Notes under the pieces: generated by a model | Told to the model about the DNA's origin: nothing | The model's database searches: none | What the model saw: the letters and a program-made list of their open reading frames with translations, nothing else | Assembly (NCBI RefSeq): GCF_000383955.1 | Contig: NZ_KB913013.1 | Span: forward strand, 5,537,694-5,601,693 | Length of the DNA: 64,000 nucleotides | Direction of reading: 5' to 3' | Source of the DNA: Rudanella lutea DSM 19387 | Lineage (GTDB): Bacteria > Bacteroidota > Bacteroidia > Cytophagales > Spirosomataceae | Made by a program: the position numbers and the translations under genes | Part shown: positions 1 to 8,273 of the stretch, in pieces | Layout: every line of letters begins with the position of its first letter | Numbering within the stretch: the stretch's first letter is position 1

Positions 1-40
1 GGAGGAGTTTACTATAGGTGAACTTTTTTAAAGCGGGACT

Positions 41-337
41 ATGTTCAACATCATAGCACGGCGTACATTATTGGCGTATTGTCAGTTGTATCCGGCGGCA
101 GCAAATGCGCTAAAACAGTGGTATGCTGAGTGGCAGGAGCAGGACTTTGCCAACTTTAACCAGTTAAAAGCGGTGTATGGTAATGCGAGTATTGTTGCAG
201 ATGATCGAGTTGTTTTCAACATCATGGGCAACAAATACCGGCTTGTTGTGCGGGTTGTGGTTGATTACAAAGCAATCCAAATTAAATGGTTTGGTACGCA
301 CGCGGAGTATGACAAGATAGACATAGAAACTGTTTAA
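41..337 (+). CDS. higB: HigB-type toxin (mRNA interferase), type II TA
   Basis: Small basic protein of 98 residues that I recognise as the HigB_toxin family (RelE/ParE-like fold). These toxins cleave mRNA on the ribosome when free of antitoxin. Visible family features are an N-terminal stretch with ARRTL, a central tryptophan-rich helix (LKQWYAEWQ) and the C-terminal strand block NKYRLVVRVVVDYKAIQIKW followed by GTHAEYDKI. Length is normal for the family. An HTH antitoxin gene starts 11 bp downstream, and the toxin-first order is typical of higBA. The real family assignment is by remembered motifs, not a search. The promoter would lie in the first 40 bases or outside the window. Confidence 0.85.
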   Translation: MFNIIARRTLLAYCQLYPAAANALKQWYAEWQEQDFANFNQLKAVYGNASIVADDRVVFNIMGNKYRLVVRVVVDYKAIQIKWFGTHAEYDKIDIETV

Positions 338-348
338 TTCACGAAATA

Positions 349-705
349 ATGACCCTTAAGCCGATACGAAACGAGCAGGAGTATGATGCTTTTATGGTTT
401 GGATTGATGAACAATTTGATCGTAAGCCTACGCCGGGAACCCCCGAGGGCGATGCTGTGGAAGTTGCTTTGCTTCTCATTAAAGCGTACGAAGACGAACA
501 CTATCCTATTCCGGTACCTGACCCTATAGAGGCCATTCGTCTGAAAATGAATGAAAGAGGGATAAGAAACAAAGACTTTGTTGGCCGGCTGGGTAGTAAG
601 AGCTATGTCTCGGCTGTGCTGAATCGCCGTAAACCGCTCACGCTGGAAATGGCGCGTTTCTTTCACAAAGAATTAGGGATACCCGCAACCGTATTGCTCG
701 CTTGA
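349..705 (+). CDS. higA: HigA-type antitoxin with HTH domain
   Basis: 118-residue partner of the upstream toxin. The N-terminal half (about residues 1-60) is acidic and probably wraps the toxin. The C-terminal half (about 62-118) is an XRE-like helix-turn-helix: PIEAIRLKMNERG, then NKDFVGRLGSKSYVSAVLNR and KPLTLEMARFFHKELGIP, the usual HigA layout. It should neutralise HigB and repress the shared operon by binding its promoter. It lies 11 bp after higB, so the two are co-transcribed. The C-terminus ends in hydrophobic residues (VLLA), as in other HigA proteins. Confidence 0.85.
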   Translation: MTLKPIRNEQEYDAFMVWIDEQFDRKPTPGTPEGDAVEVALLLIKAYEDEHYPIPVPDPIEAIRLKMNERGIRNKDFVGRLGSKSYVSAVLNRRKPLTLEMARFFHKELGIPATVLLA

Positions 706-749
706 GTGAGGTACGTGCGTTCTACAAAGTTAGCTGTTGAGCAATCCGG

Positions 750-1682
750 CTACCCCAGCGGAATCTGAAGCTCGTTGGCTTTGCGGATCATAAACTGCCG
801 GGCTTCATCATAGGCTTCGGGCGTGCTGAGGTGCTCAAGCATAAGCGGCACGGCCTGCGGGAGAGCGGTCACGTTGCGGAGGTAGGCCGTGTAATCCAAA
901 CCACCCCGGCCGGGCGCAGTTTCGGCAAAGTGGCCATCCTTGCCCACAATATCTTTCGCATGGGCCGACACAATCCAGCGGCCCAACTTCCGGAAGGTCT
1001 CGTTAATCAGCGCGGTATTCTGGTAGTACCGCCCCGGTGTGTTCACGATGTTGGCTATGTCGATATGGGCCCCGAAAGCCGGTCGGTTGATTGCTTTGAT
1101 GAATTTCAGGTAGGAGTCTGCACTGTCGGGCAGGCTCCAGCCCATCATTTCGAGAGCAAACCGGGTGCGTTTAGGCTTCACCGCGTCGATCACCTTCCGG
1201 CAATTTTCGACGGTAGCCTCAAAAAACTCGTCCGACAGATTGCGGGCGTCGGGGCCGGCCCAGTCGGTGGGGTTAAACGAGCCCGCAATATCAACACAGG
1301 TGAGTGCCCCCACGGCCTCCGCCAACGCGAGCCGTTCGGTCACGTAGGCAAGGTTTTTTCGGCGCTTTTCGGGGTCAGTATCGAGCATATTTACCCAGGC
1401 ACCCACCTCGGCAATCACCACGTTTTGGGCCGCAAAGGCTTTCTCAATTGCCCGGATTCGAGCCGAGTCGTTCAGGTCGACTTTGGGAACGTAAGCCGCG
1501 CTGTACTGCAACCGCCGGTGTTCGCGGGCGAGCTCGTCCGGGTCATCGGACTTTAGAAAGATTGGGCCTCCCAACCGAAGGGCCTTAGATTTACGGCTAT
1601 GGGCGAATGCGCGCGGGAGTATAGCTCCACCTGCCAACACGGCCGAAGCCTGTAAAAAACGACGACGCGATACCGAAGGCAT
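750..1682 (-). CDS. Tat-exported sugar phosphate isomerase/epimerase (TIM barrel)
   Basis: 310-residue protein starting MPSVSRRRFLQASAVLAGG, a twin-arginine signal, so it is probably exported folded. The mature part is an AP-endonuclease-2-like TIM barrel of the sugar isomerase/epimerase group. Candidate metal ligands sit in FALEMMGWS, AHIDIAN, SAHAKD and MLEHL, in barrel order. The substrate is unknown. The gene follows the GH105 gene on the same strand and lies opposite a Gfo/Idh/MocA oxidoreductase, which suggests sugar-acid or plant-polysaccharide catabolism. I chose ATG 1682 rather than the in-frame ATG at 1718 because the latter lies inside a perfect 17-bp hairpin and the Tat motif would otherwise start at residue 17. 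Confidence 0.8.
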   Translation of the reverse strand: MPSVSRRRFLQASAVLAGGAILPRAFAHSRKSKALRLGGPIFLKSDDPDELAREHRRLQYSAAYVPKVDLNDSARIRAIEKAFAAQNVVIAEVGAWVNMLDTDPEKRRKNLAYVTERLALAEAVGALTCVDIAGSFNPTDWAGPDARNLSDEFFEATVENCRKVIDAVKPKRTRFALEMMGWSLPDSADSYLKFIKAINRPAFGAHIDIANIVNTPGRYYQNTALINETFRKLGRWIVSAHAKDIVGKDGHFAETAPGRGGLDYTAYLRNVTALPQAVPLMLEHLSTPEAYDEARQFMIRKANELQIPLG

Positions 1683-1703
1683 GGGTGTTTGGGGATTTGT
1701 GTT

Positions 1704-1746
1704 CTGAAGAGATGTCATCTCGTTGGAAAAGATGACATCTCTTCAG
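1704..1746. repeat. Perfect 17-bp inverted repeat between GH105 and isomerase genes
   Basis: The arms 1704-1720 (CTGAAGAGATGTCATCT) and 1730-1746 (its exact reverse complement) are separated by 9 bases. It lies between the GH105 stop codon and the isomerase start on the minus strand. It lacks a strong T-run on the minus strand, so an intercistronic processing or attenuation hairpin, or a protein-binding palindrome, fits better than a simple terminator. Confidence 0.75.
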
Positions 1747-1770
1747 AAAAGATACTTGAAAAAAGGCCTC

Positions 1771-2883
1771 CTACTTCAGCTTGACCACCTCCGAGCCAGC
1801 CAGCAGAAAGGCCCCCGTGCCGTACACCTCCCAGCTATCGGCGCTGAAATTCCGGCGTGGGTCGGCCCCGATGGGTTGCACCCAGCCCACCCGGCCTTCG
1901 GGCGAAACCAACGCATTGAGCGCTACCCAGGCTTTCCGAACGGCGGGCAGGTATTGTTTTTTCGGCAAAATGCCCTGATTGATCCCCCACGCCAACGCGT
2001 AGCAGTCGAAACCCGATCCCGAAGCCTCACCACCGGGGTAGGCTGCCGGATCGAGCAGGCTCGACCGCCACAGGCCATCGGGCTGTTGCAGCCCCAGCAG
2101 GCGCTCGCTCATTTGCTTGTACTGTTCCAGATAAAACGCCCGGCTTGGATGCTTCCGGGGTAGTTCGGTAAGTAGTTTGACGAGGCCGCCCATTACCCAG
2201 CCGTTGCCCCGTGACCAGAAAATCTTCTGCCCGTTGGCTTCGCGCTTACCCGTGCCATCGGCTGCAATCAGGTACGACGCATCGCGGGCGTACAGATGCT
2301 CTTCAGCGTTGTAGAGGAGCTTGTAGGTCTGCCGAAACAACGAGTCGTTGAACGTGAGTAGCGACGGATCTTTCAGTTCATTGCTCAACTGAGCCAACAC
2401 GGGCGGGGCCATAAACAACGCATCGCACCACCACCACGTAATACCATGCTTACGCACCTCGGGGCCCGGCACCTGCCGCAGTTTCTGCACAGTGTCGATC
2501 GTGGCCTGAATCATGCGCTTATCTTTCTTGAGCCGGTATAGGTTGATGTACGTCTGGCAAATGGCAATGTCGTCGGCATGGTCGAACCGGCGGCCGGGTT
2601 GCCAGCCATTGCGCTCGCCCATAGCCATGAGCGAATCCAGAATTTTGGGCGATTTGGTGGTTTCGTAGGCCGCCCAGACCCCGGCATAAAATGCCCCGTT
2701 GGTCCAGTCGGTGAGTTTGTGTTTGGGGTGGGCTAGTTGCCAGTCGGTAGCCCGAATCATGACATCGTGGATGTACGCTCGGTCGAACACATTGGGCGTG
2801 GCGGTTTGGGCCGAAACGGTCGGCGAAACCAGGGTGATCAGACTAGCCAGCAGGCCTGCTATTGGTCGATAAAGGGACTTCAT
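1771..2883 (-). CDS. Glycoside hydrolase family 105 (unsaturated rhamnogalacturonyl/glucuronyl hydrolase)
   Basis: 370-residue secreted protein with a Sec signal (MKSLYRPIAGLLASLITL, cleavage after VSA). The body is the (alpha/alpha)6 barrel of GH105, the YteR/RhiN group, which hydrolyses unsaturated uronic acids left at non-reducing ends by polysaccharide lyases. Family landmarks are NGAFYAGVWAAYETT, HADDIAICQTYINLY, WWWCDALFMAPPVLAQL and FWSRGNGWVMGGLVKLL, then GSGFDCYALAWGINQG. ATG 2883 was chosen because the nine residues before it spoil the signal peptide. It is upstream of and probably co-transcribed with the isomerase, and divergent from the oxidoreductase. No lyase or SusCD pair is present in the window. 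Confidence 0.88.
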   Translation of the reverse strand: MKSLYRPIAGLLASLITLVSPTVSAQTATPNVFDRAYIHDVMIRATDWQLAHPKHKLTDWTNGAFYAGVWAAYETTKSPKILDSLMAMGERNGWQPGRRFDHADDIAICQTYINLYRLKKDKRMIQATIDTVQKLRQVPGPEVRKHGITWWWCDALFMAPPVLAQLSNELKDPSLLTFNDSLFRQTYKLLYNAEEHLYARDASYLIAADGTGKREANGQKIFWSRGNGWVMGGLVKLLTELPRKHPSRAFYLEQYKQMSERLLGLQQPDGLWRSSLLDPAAYPGGEASGSGFDCYALAWGINQGILPKKQYLPAVRKAWVALNALVSPEGRVGWVQPIGADPRRNFSADSWEVYGTGAFLLAGSEVVKLK

Positions 2884-3009
2884 AAAAAATGGAAAACAGT
2901 TGTGATGCAAAGCAATATGACCTCCCTGATTTACCCGGTCAGGAGCCGTGAAGCCCGACGGGTATGTACACTCATTTTCGCGCTTTTAGCCACAAACGCG
3001 TTTATAACG

Positions 3010-4494
3010 ATGACATCTTCCCGGCGTACCTTTTTGCAGAAACTGACCGCAGCCTCGGCGCTGGCAGCTTCGGGCACTGTGTCGAGCGTGATGGCCCGCT
3101 CCGGTGCCCCCGCCTATATTCCCAATCTGAAAAAAGTGAGTCCGAACGACAAAATCCGGATTGCCACCATCGGTATGGGAATTCAGGGTAATTACGACAC
3201 CATGGCCGCCCTGCGTAACCCCGATGTAGAGCTGGTAGCCGTGGCCGATTTGTACGACGGCCGACTCGAACACGCCAAAACGGCCTTTGCCAAAGACCGC
3301 GACCTGTTTACCACGCGCGACTACCGCGAAATTCTGACCCGGTCAGACGTGGATGCCGTGCTCGTTGTGACGCCCGATCACTGGCACGACCATATCACGA
3401 TTGCCGCTCTCAAAGCGGGCAAAAACGTGTATTGTGAAAAGCCGATGGTGCACCACATTAATGAAGGCAAGGCCGTGATTGACGCCTGGAAAAAGTCGGG
3501 TAAGACTATGCAGGTGGGTAGTCAGCGGATTAGTAGTGCCGCGTTTCAGGAAGCCAAACGACTGGTGCAGGCGGGCGAAATCGGGGCGATCAACTACATC
3601 GAATCCAACAACGACCGGTTCAATGCCATTGGGGCCTGGAACTACTCGGTCCCACCCGATGCCTCAACCCAAACCCTCGACTGGGATCGGTTTTTGGGTG
3701 ATGCTCCGAAGCGGGCGTTCGATGCAAAGCGGTTTTTCCGGTGGCGCAATTACCGCGACTACGGGACCGGTGTAGCGGGTGATCTGTTTGTGCACCTTAT
3801 CACGGGCGTTCATTTTGTGACCAATTCGCTTGGGCCTACGCGCATTTACTCATCGGGGAATCTGGCGTTCTGGAAAGATGGCCGCGACGTGCCCGACGTG
3901 ATGACGAGTGTGATGGATTACCCCAAAACCGACGCGCACGAGGCATTCCAGATGGTGCTTCGGGTCAACTTTGCCAATGCCGGTAAAATTCAGAACGTGA
4001 CCCGGATTATTGGTAACGAAGGGCAGATCGAATTTTCGGAGAACAACCTGATCCTGACCAAGAAAAAACTACCCATTGCCCCCGGTTATGGGAATTACGA
4101 CAGTTTCTTCACGTTTACCGAACCGGTGCAGCAGGAGTTTGTCCGTCAGTACGACGCCCAGTACCCGCCCGAAACCCGCAAGGCCGAGCCTGCCAAAGAG
4201 GTGCGGTTCGACTCGCCCAAAGGTGACGATGCCCACGCCCAGCATTTTGCCGATTTCTTCAAAAACGTGCGGGCCGGTAGTCAGGGAACCATCGAAGACC
4301 CTGTATTTGGCTTCCGGGCCGCGGCCCCCGTATTGGCCTGCAACGAAAGCTATTTTGAGCAGAAAGTAGTACACTGGGACCCCGTGACGATGACCCAGAA
4401 AAACCCATCGGCCCCGGCTGCCCGACCTAGTGTGGCCCGGCCCGGCGCACCCAGCCCTAAGGCAGCCGCTAAAAAGCCGGTAGCTAAACGATAA
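3010..4494 (+). CDS. Tat-exported Gfo/Idh/MocA family oxidoreductase
   Basis: 494-residue NAD(P)-dependent sugar oxidoreductase homologue with a Tat signal (TSSRRTFLQKLTAASALAAS). The Rossmann domain begins KIRIATIGMGIQGNYD, and the family signature GKNVYCEKPMVHHINEGKAV carries the catalytic-lysine EKP motif. The remainder is the alpha/beta substrate domain. The open frame extends up to 2737, but those 91 residues overlap the divergent GH105 signal-peptide region, so ATG 3010 is preferred. The last ~33 residues are an unusual Pro/Ala/Lys/Arg tail (ARPSVARPGAPSPKAAAKK) beyond the normal fold. Divergent from the GH105-isomerase pair, so a shared sugar pathway is inferred. Confidence 0.88.
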   Translation: MTSSRRTFLQKLTAASALAASGTVSSVMARSGAPAYIPNLKKVSPNDKIRIATIGMGIQGNYDTMAALRNPDVELVAVADLYDGRLEHAKTAFAKDRDLFTTRDYREILTRSDVDAVLVVTPDHWHDHITIAALKAGKNVYCEKPMVHHINEGKAVIDAWKKSGKTMQVGSQRISSAAFQEAKRLVQAGEIGAINYIESNNDRFNAIGAWNYSVPPDASTQTLDWDRFLGDAPKRAFDAKRFFRWRNYRDYGTGVAGDLFVHLITGVHFVTNSLGPTRIYSSGNLAFWKDGRDVPDVMTSVMDYPKTDAHEAFQMVLRVNFANAGKIQNVTRIIGNEGQIEFSENNLILTKKKLPIAPGYGNYDSFFTFTEPVQQEFVRQYDAQYPPETRKAEPAKEVRFDSPKGDDAHAQHFADFFKNVRAGSQGTIEDPVFGFRAAAPVLACNESYFEQKVVHWDPVTMTQKNPSAPAARPSVARPGAPSPKAAAKKPVAKR

Positions 4495-4572
4495 GCAAGC
4501 GTCGGGGTGGGGCGTAGGGTCAGGTATTGGCCTAAAAACGAACAATCGGCCCCAGCCCGTAGTACGTACTTT

Positions 4573-4610
4573 AGAGGGACAGTTGGCACCTTGCCCGCTG
4601 TCCCTTTTCT
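4573..4610 (+). terminator. Rho-independent terminator after the oxidoreductase
   Basis: Stem AGGGACAG (4575-4582) pairs perfectly with CTGTCCCT (4598-4605), with further T residues after the stem. It separates the oxidoreductase from glgB. Confidence 0.75.
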
Positions 4611-4657
4611 GTATCGGGCGATGGCCCCATTCATTTTTTGTTAACTTTCGGACTTCA

Positions 4658-4680
4658 ATCCCGGCCCTGCATGCCGGGAT
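4658..4680 (+). other. Stem-loop in the glgB leader
   Basis: ATCCCGGC (4658-4665) and GCCGGGAT (4673-4680) form a perfect 8-bp stem with a 7-base loop, 22 bases before the glgB start. No T-run follows, so it is more likely a leader hairpin than a terminator. Confidence 0.45.
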
Positions 4681-4702
4681 CAGACTGACTGTCAATTGAC
4701 CT

Positions 4703-6727
4703 ATGGCAAAACGCACTCCTGCTTCGGAACCGACCGGGCCCGTAAAGGCTTCTTCAAAAAAGAAAACGGCTCCCGAACCGACTCCCGCCAGTCCACAACC
4801 CGACTCTGCCGACATTGCGGCCCCCAGCGGACCGTACTCCCGCTTCACTGATTTTGACATACACCTTTTCCGCGAAGGCAAGCACACCCGTCTGTACGAG
4901 AAATTTGGCTCGCACGTAGTGGAGCACAACGGTGTGGTAGGCACCTACTTTGCCGTTTGGGCTCCTTCGGCCCGGTACGTAGCCGTGATTGGGGACTTCA
5001 ACGGCTGGGATAAAGGCAGCCACCCCATGAATGTACGCTGGGACTCGTCGGGGATCTGGGAGGTATTCATTCCGCATATCGGCAATGGCCAAACGTACAA
5101 ATACTTTATTGTGCACGAAGGCGGCCGCGAACTCGAAAAAGGTGACCCCTACGCGCACCTCTGGGAGGTACCCCCTCTCACAGCCTCACGCGTGTGGGAT
5201 ACGTACTACGAATGGAATGACGGCGAGTGGATGCAGAGCCGAAAGGCCAAAAACGCACTGAATGCGCCGATTTCAGTATATGAAGTGCATCTGTCATCTT
5301 GGCGTCGTGACCCGGCGAACCCCGATCGGGAGCTGAGTTACGGCGAAATTGCCGACGCCCTCGTGCCGTATGTGCAGGAGATGGGCTTCACGCACGTGGA
5401 ATTTATGCCTGTGATGCAGTACCCCTATGCGCCCTCGTGGGGCTATCAGATTACGGGCTATTATGCTCCGAGCAGCCGATTTGGCTCTCCGCAGGATTTC
5501 ATGGCCCTGATCGAAAAACTGCATCAGGCCGGAATCGGGGTGTTTCTCGATTGGGTGCCCAGCCATTTCCCCGGCGATGCGCACGGCCTTTACGAGTTCG
5601 ACGGGTCGCACCTGTACGAACACCCCGACCCCCGCAAGGGCTACCACCCCGACTGGAAATCGTATATTTTCAATTACGGTCGCAACGAGGTTCGGTCGTT
5701 TCTCTTGTCCAACGCCCTGTTCTGGCTCGATCGGTTCCATGCCGACGGCCTGCGCGTCGACGCCGTGGCGTCGATGCTGTACCTCGATTACTCGCGGAAT
5801 GCGGGCGAGTGGGAGCCTAATATGTTTGGCGGACGCGAAAACCTGGATGCCATCTCACTCTTCAAAGAGTTGAATCTGGCGGTGTACGAGCAGTTCCCGG
5901 ATGTACAGACCATTGCCGAGGAGTCGACAGCCTTTCCGGGCGTATCGCGGCCGGTGTATGCCGGTGGCCTGGGCTTTGGTATGAAATGGATGATGGGCTG
6001 GATGAATGACTCGCTCCGGTACTTTGAGCGCGACCCCGGTTACCGCAAGTTCCATCAGTCCGAATTCACGTTCAGCACGGTGTATGCGTTTACCGAGAAC
6101 TTTATGCTGCCCCTTTCGCACGATGAAGTCGTGTACGGCAAGCATTCGCTCGTGAACAAAATGCCCGGCGATGAGTGGCAGCGGTTTGCCAACCTGCGGC
6201 TGTTGTTTTCGTACATGTTTACCCACTCAGGCACCAAACTTCTGTTTATGGGGGGCGAGTTTGGGCAAACCGCCGAGTGGAAATTTGATGCCAGCCTCGA
6301 CTGGCATCTGCTCGATCATGCTCCGCATAAAGGGATGGCCGAATGCGTGAAAGCCCTCAACAACCTGTACCGCTCCGAACCGGCCCTGTTCGACCGGACG
6401 TTTACCGAAGACGGATTTGAGTGGATCGACACGACGGACCGGGAAAATAGCATTGTGACGTACGCCCGTAAAGGTAACGATCCGGCCGAGGTGCTGGTGG
6501 TGGTGCTGAACATGACGCCGGTTCCCCGGACCAACTACCGGATTGGTGTGCCCGCAGCAGGCACGTACGTGGAGTTGTTCAACTCCGACGATCGGGCTTT
6601 TTACGGCAGTGGCGTAGGCAACACCGAAGCCTTAACGGCACAGGCTGTGTCCTGGCATGGTAAAGACAATTCGCTCGAAATCAATATTCCGCCTTTGGGG
6701 GCTGTCGTTCTGAAAGCGAACGTCTGA
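4703..6727 (+). CDS. glgB: 1,4-alpha-glucan (glycogen) branching enzyme
   Basis: 674-residue GH13 enzyme that makes alpha-1,6 branches in glycogen. A CBM48 domain (about residues 75-170, GTYFAVWAPSARYVAVIGDFN) precedes the catalytic barrel. Catalytic regions are FHADGLRVDAVASMLYLDYS (nucleophile Asp in GLRVDAV), VQTIAEEST (acid/base Glu) and LPLSHDEVVYGKHSL (transition-state His-Asp). The C-terminal beta domain follows. The first ~45 residues are a Lys/Pro/Ala-rich extension (ASSKKKTAPEPTPASPQP) not needed for the fold. The protein has no signal peptide and acts in the cytosol. It stands alone: no glgA or glgC is nearby. A strong terminator follows. Confidence 0.95.
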   Translation: MAKRTPASEPTGPVKASSKKKTAPEPTPASPQPDSADIAAPSGPYSRFTDFDIHLFREGKHTRLYEKFGSHVVEHNGVVGTYFAVWAPSARYVAVIGDFNGWDKGSHPMNVRWDSSGIWEVFIPHIGNGQTYKYFIVHEGGRELEKGDPYAHLWEVPPLTASRVWDTYYEWNDGEWMQSRKAKNALNAPISVYEVHLSSWRRDPANPDRELSYGEIADALVPYVQEMGFTHVEFMPVMQYPYAPSWGYQITGYYAPSSRFGSPQDFMALIEKLHQAGIGVFLDWVPSHFPGDAHGLYEFDGSHLYEHPDPRKGYHPDWKSYIFNYGRNEVRSFLLSNALFWLDRFHADGLRVDAVASMLYLDYSRNAGEWEPNMFGGRENLDAISLFKELNLAVYEQFPDVQTIAEESTAFPGVSRPVYAGGLGFGMKWMMGWMNDSLRYFERDPGYRKFHQSEFTFSTVYAFTENFMLPLSHDEVVYGKHSLVNKMPGDEWQRFANLRLLFSYMFTHSGTKLLFMGGEFGQTAEWKFDASLDWHLLDHAPHKGMAECVKALNNLYRSEPALFDRTFTEDGFEWIDTTDRENSIVTYARKGNDPAEVLVVVLNMTPVPRTNYRIGVPAAGTYVELFNSDDRAFYGSGVGNTEALTAQAVSWHGKDNSLEINIPPLGAVVLKANV

Positions 6728-6746
6728 ACGACTTGATCACGAAAAT

Positions 6747-6789
6747 AAAAAGGCAAAACCTACCGTAGCAGGTGGGTTTTGCCTTTTTA
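6747..6789 (+). terminator. Strong rho-independent terminator after glgB
   Basis: The arms AAAAGGCAAAACCTACC (6748-6764) and GGTGGGTTTTGCCTTTT (6771-6787) pair over 17 bp with one G-U. The 3' arm ends in a T-run, and the A-rich 5' side could let it work in both directions. It also makes a start codon at 6779 for the next gene unlikely. Confidence 0.9.
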
Positions 6790-6904
6790 TGTAATTTGGG
6801 GAGTTCTAACTCCAAACGTCGTGACGCCCAACGCTACTCAACACACCTCCCCACAGCTAACAGACAGAGATCAGCCCCAACCTGTAACCAATCCTCAATC
6901 GGCC

Positions 6905-8233
6905 ATGTCGGCCGAAGATCAGGAGAAGCTGCGGGAACTTACATCCCAAAGCTGGAACATGGAACTGGCCATATCCGGGGTTGCCATGTTTGCCATCCTG
7001 CAGCTCCCCGAGCTCCTCGACGTATTGTTCGACAATTTTCAGTACAATTTCAAAACCCAAACAGAAGGGATGCAGGGATTGCTGCCCTCGTTAGCCTACA
7101 GCATGATCAGAGCCACGGGTAACGTACTCTTTCTGGCGTTTCTGATCAACTTTGTGATGCGGGCTTTTTGGGTCGGGCTGGTGGGATTGCTGGCTGTGTA
7201 CCCTTCTGGTATCAATTACGACCGGTTGCCGTTTATGTCGCAGTTTGCCAAAGCAAAACTAGCGGTCGAATTCGGGACGCTCGATAATTATATCCTGCGA
7301 CTCGACCGGCGATGCAACATCATTTTTGCACTGGCTTTCCAATTCGTTTTTCTGTTCATCTTTCTGGGGTTGATGTATCTGGTAACCCTGTTGGTGTATT
7401 CCGTACTGCGCCCTCTGCTTCCCCAACCTGTGTGGGAGATGGTGAAGATAGGAGGGGCGGTCATTATGGTAGTTTATGTTGCTATGAGTATGATTCTCAG
7501 TAACAAAAAGGTAATGGAGCACCCAACCGGAACAAAGATTCACTACCGATACATGAAATTCAATCAGTACCTGATGATGGGAATTCACAAACCGTCGTCG
7601 TACATCAGCAATACGTTTTATAGCCACCTACCCCAAAAATCAGTAGTACGTACCATGGTCATAGCCATGTGCATATTCATGGTAGCGTTCATCGTCGAGT
7701 TTTTAAACGACACCGCCCGTACAAACCCGCGCGTTTCTTTCTTCACCAGTAGACATTTGTACTCGGCCCGGGTCGACAGCCTGTTTATCAACAAGAACGT
7801 TTATGACAATCAGCGTGATGTTACTGGGTTTGTTGATGTTGCTGCCATTCAGGCCGATGTGATTCGTGAACCCTACATCCGCTTGTTTATTGCCTACCCC
7901 AAGGCGCTCGACACCCTATTTACGCGCGTTGCCAAAGCTCCTATCTTGTCGGATACTCTGTCGCGGCAGGAAGTTCGCGAACGTCTGGCGGTCTGGAGGA
8001 ACCGCGAGGTAAATCGTCTTATACAGATAACTGTCAACGACTCGCTGTATCAGCAGCCAGGTTTGCTCTTTTCGCAGCTGGGCGAAGTTCAGCAACGAGG
8101 CTTTCAAACGGTTCTGGTTCCTACCAATATGCGAACGGGAAAAAATATGCTGCGGGTGCAACTGGTAAACGGGGGGTCTGATAAGCCGAAAGAGTTGATC
8201 GCGATTCCGTTCTGGTACGTGCCCGAACGGTGA
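6905..8233 (+). CDS. Unknown multi-pass membrane protein
   Basis: 442-residue protein I do not recognise. It starts MSAEDQEKLRELTSQSWNME. At least four hydrophobic helices are visible: about residues 18-40 (ISGVAMFAILQLPELLDVLF), 65-110 (two helices including VGLVGLLAVYPSGINYDRLP), 140-205 (FVFLFIFLGLMYLVTLLVYS and IGGAVIMVVYVAMSMIL), and 255-275 (MVIAMCIFMVAFIVEFLND). A ~165-residue soluble C-terminal part follows, probably periplasmic, with beta-type sequence. The open frame runs back to a TTG at 6779, but that lies in the glgB terminator; GTG 6821 is an alternative. The esterase gene starts 40 bp later on the same strand. Confidence 0.75.
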   Translation: MSAEDQEKLRELTSQSWNMELAISGVAMFAILQLPELLDVLFDNFQYNFKTQTEGMQGLLPSLAYSMIRATGNVLFLAFLINFVMRAFWVGLVGLLAVYPSGINYDRLPFMSQFAKAKLAVEFGTLDNYILRLDRRCNIIFALAFQFVFLFIFLGLMYLVTLLVYSVLRPLLPQPVWEMVKIGGAVIMVVYVAMSMILSNKKVMEHPTGTKIHYRYMKFNQYLMMGIHKPSSYISNTFYSHLPQKSVVRTMVIAMCIFMVAFIVEFLNDTARTNPRVSFFTSRHLYSARVDSLFINKNVYDNQRDVTGFVDVAAIQADVIREPYIRLFIAYPKALDTLFTRVAKAPILSDTLSRQEVRERLAVWRNREVNRLIQITVNDSLYQQPGLLFSQLGEVQQRGFQTVLVPTNMRTGKNMLRVQLVNGGSDKPKELIAIPFWYVPER

Positions 8234-8273
8234 GGTTTGCCCTGGCCAGATTCCTTTTTTATAAACCCATCCC

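Noticed and set aside
831-1556. 241-residue plus-strand frame opposite the isomerase
   Set aside because: It lies entirely inside a recognised gene and has no protein-like motif.
2737-3009. N-terminal extension of the oxidoreductase
   Set aside because: It overlaps the signal-peptide region of the divergent GH105 gene; the Tat signal begins at 3010.
4069-4944. 291-residue minus-strand open frame
   Set aside because: It overlaps the oxidoreductase 3' end, two hairpins and the glgB start, has low-complexity composition and no family motif. It is a shadow of GC-rich coding DNA.
6779-6904. TTG or GTG start of the membrane protein
   Set aside because: TTG 6779 is inside the glgB terminator; the GTG 6821 extension (28 residues) is polar and unlike an N-terminus, though not excluded.
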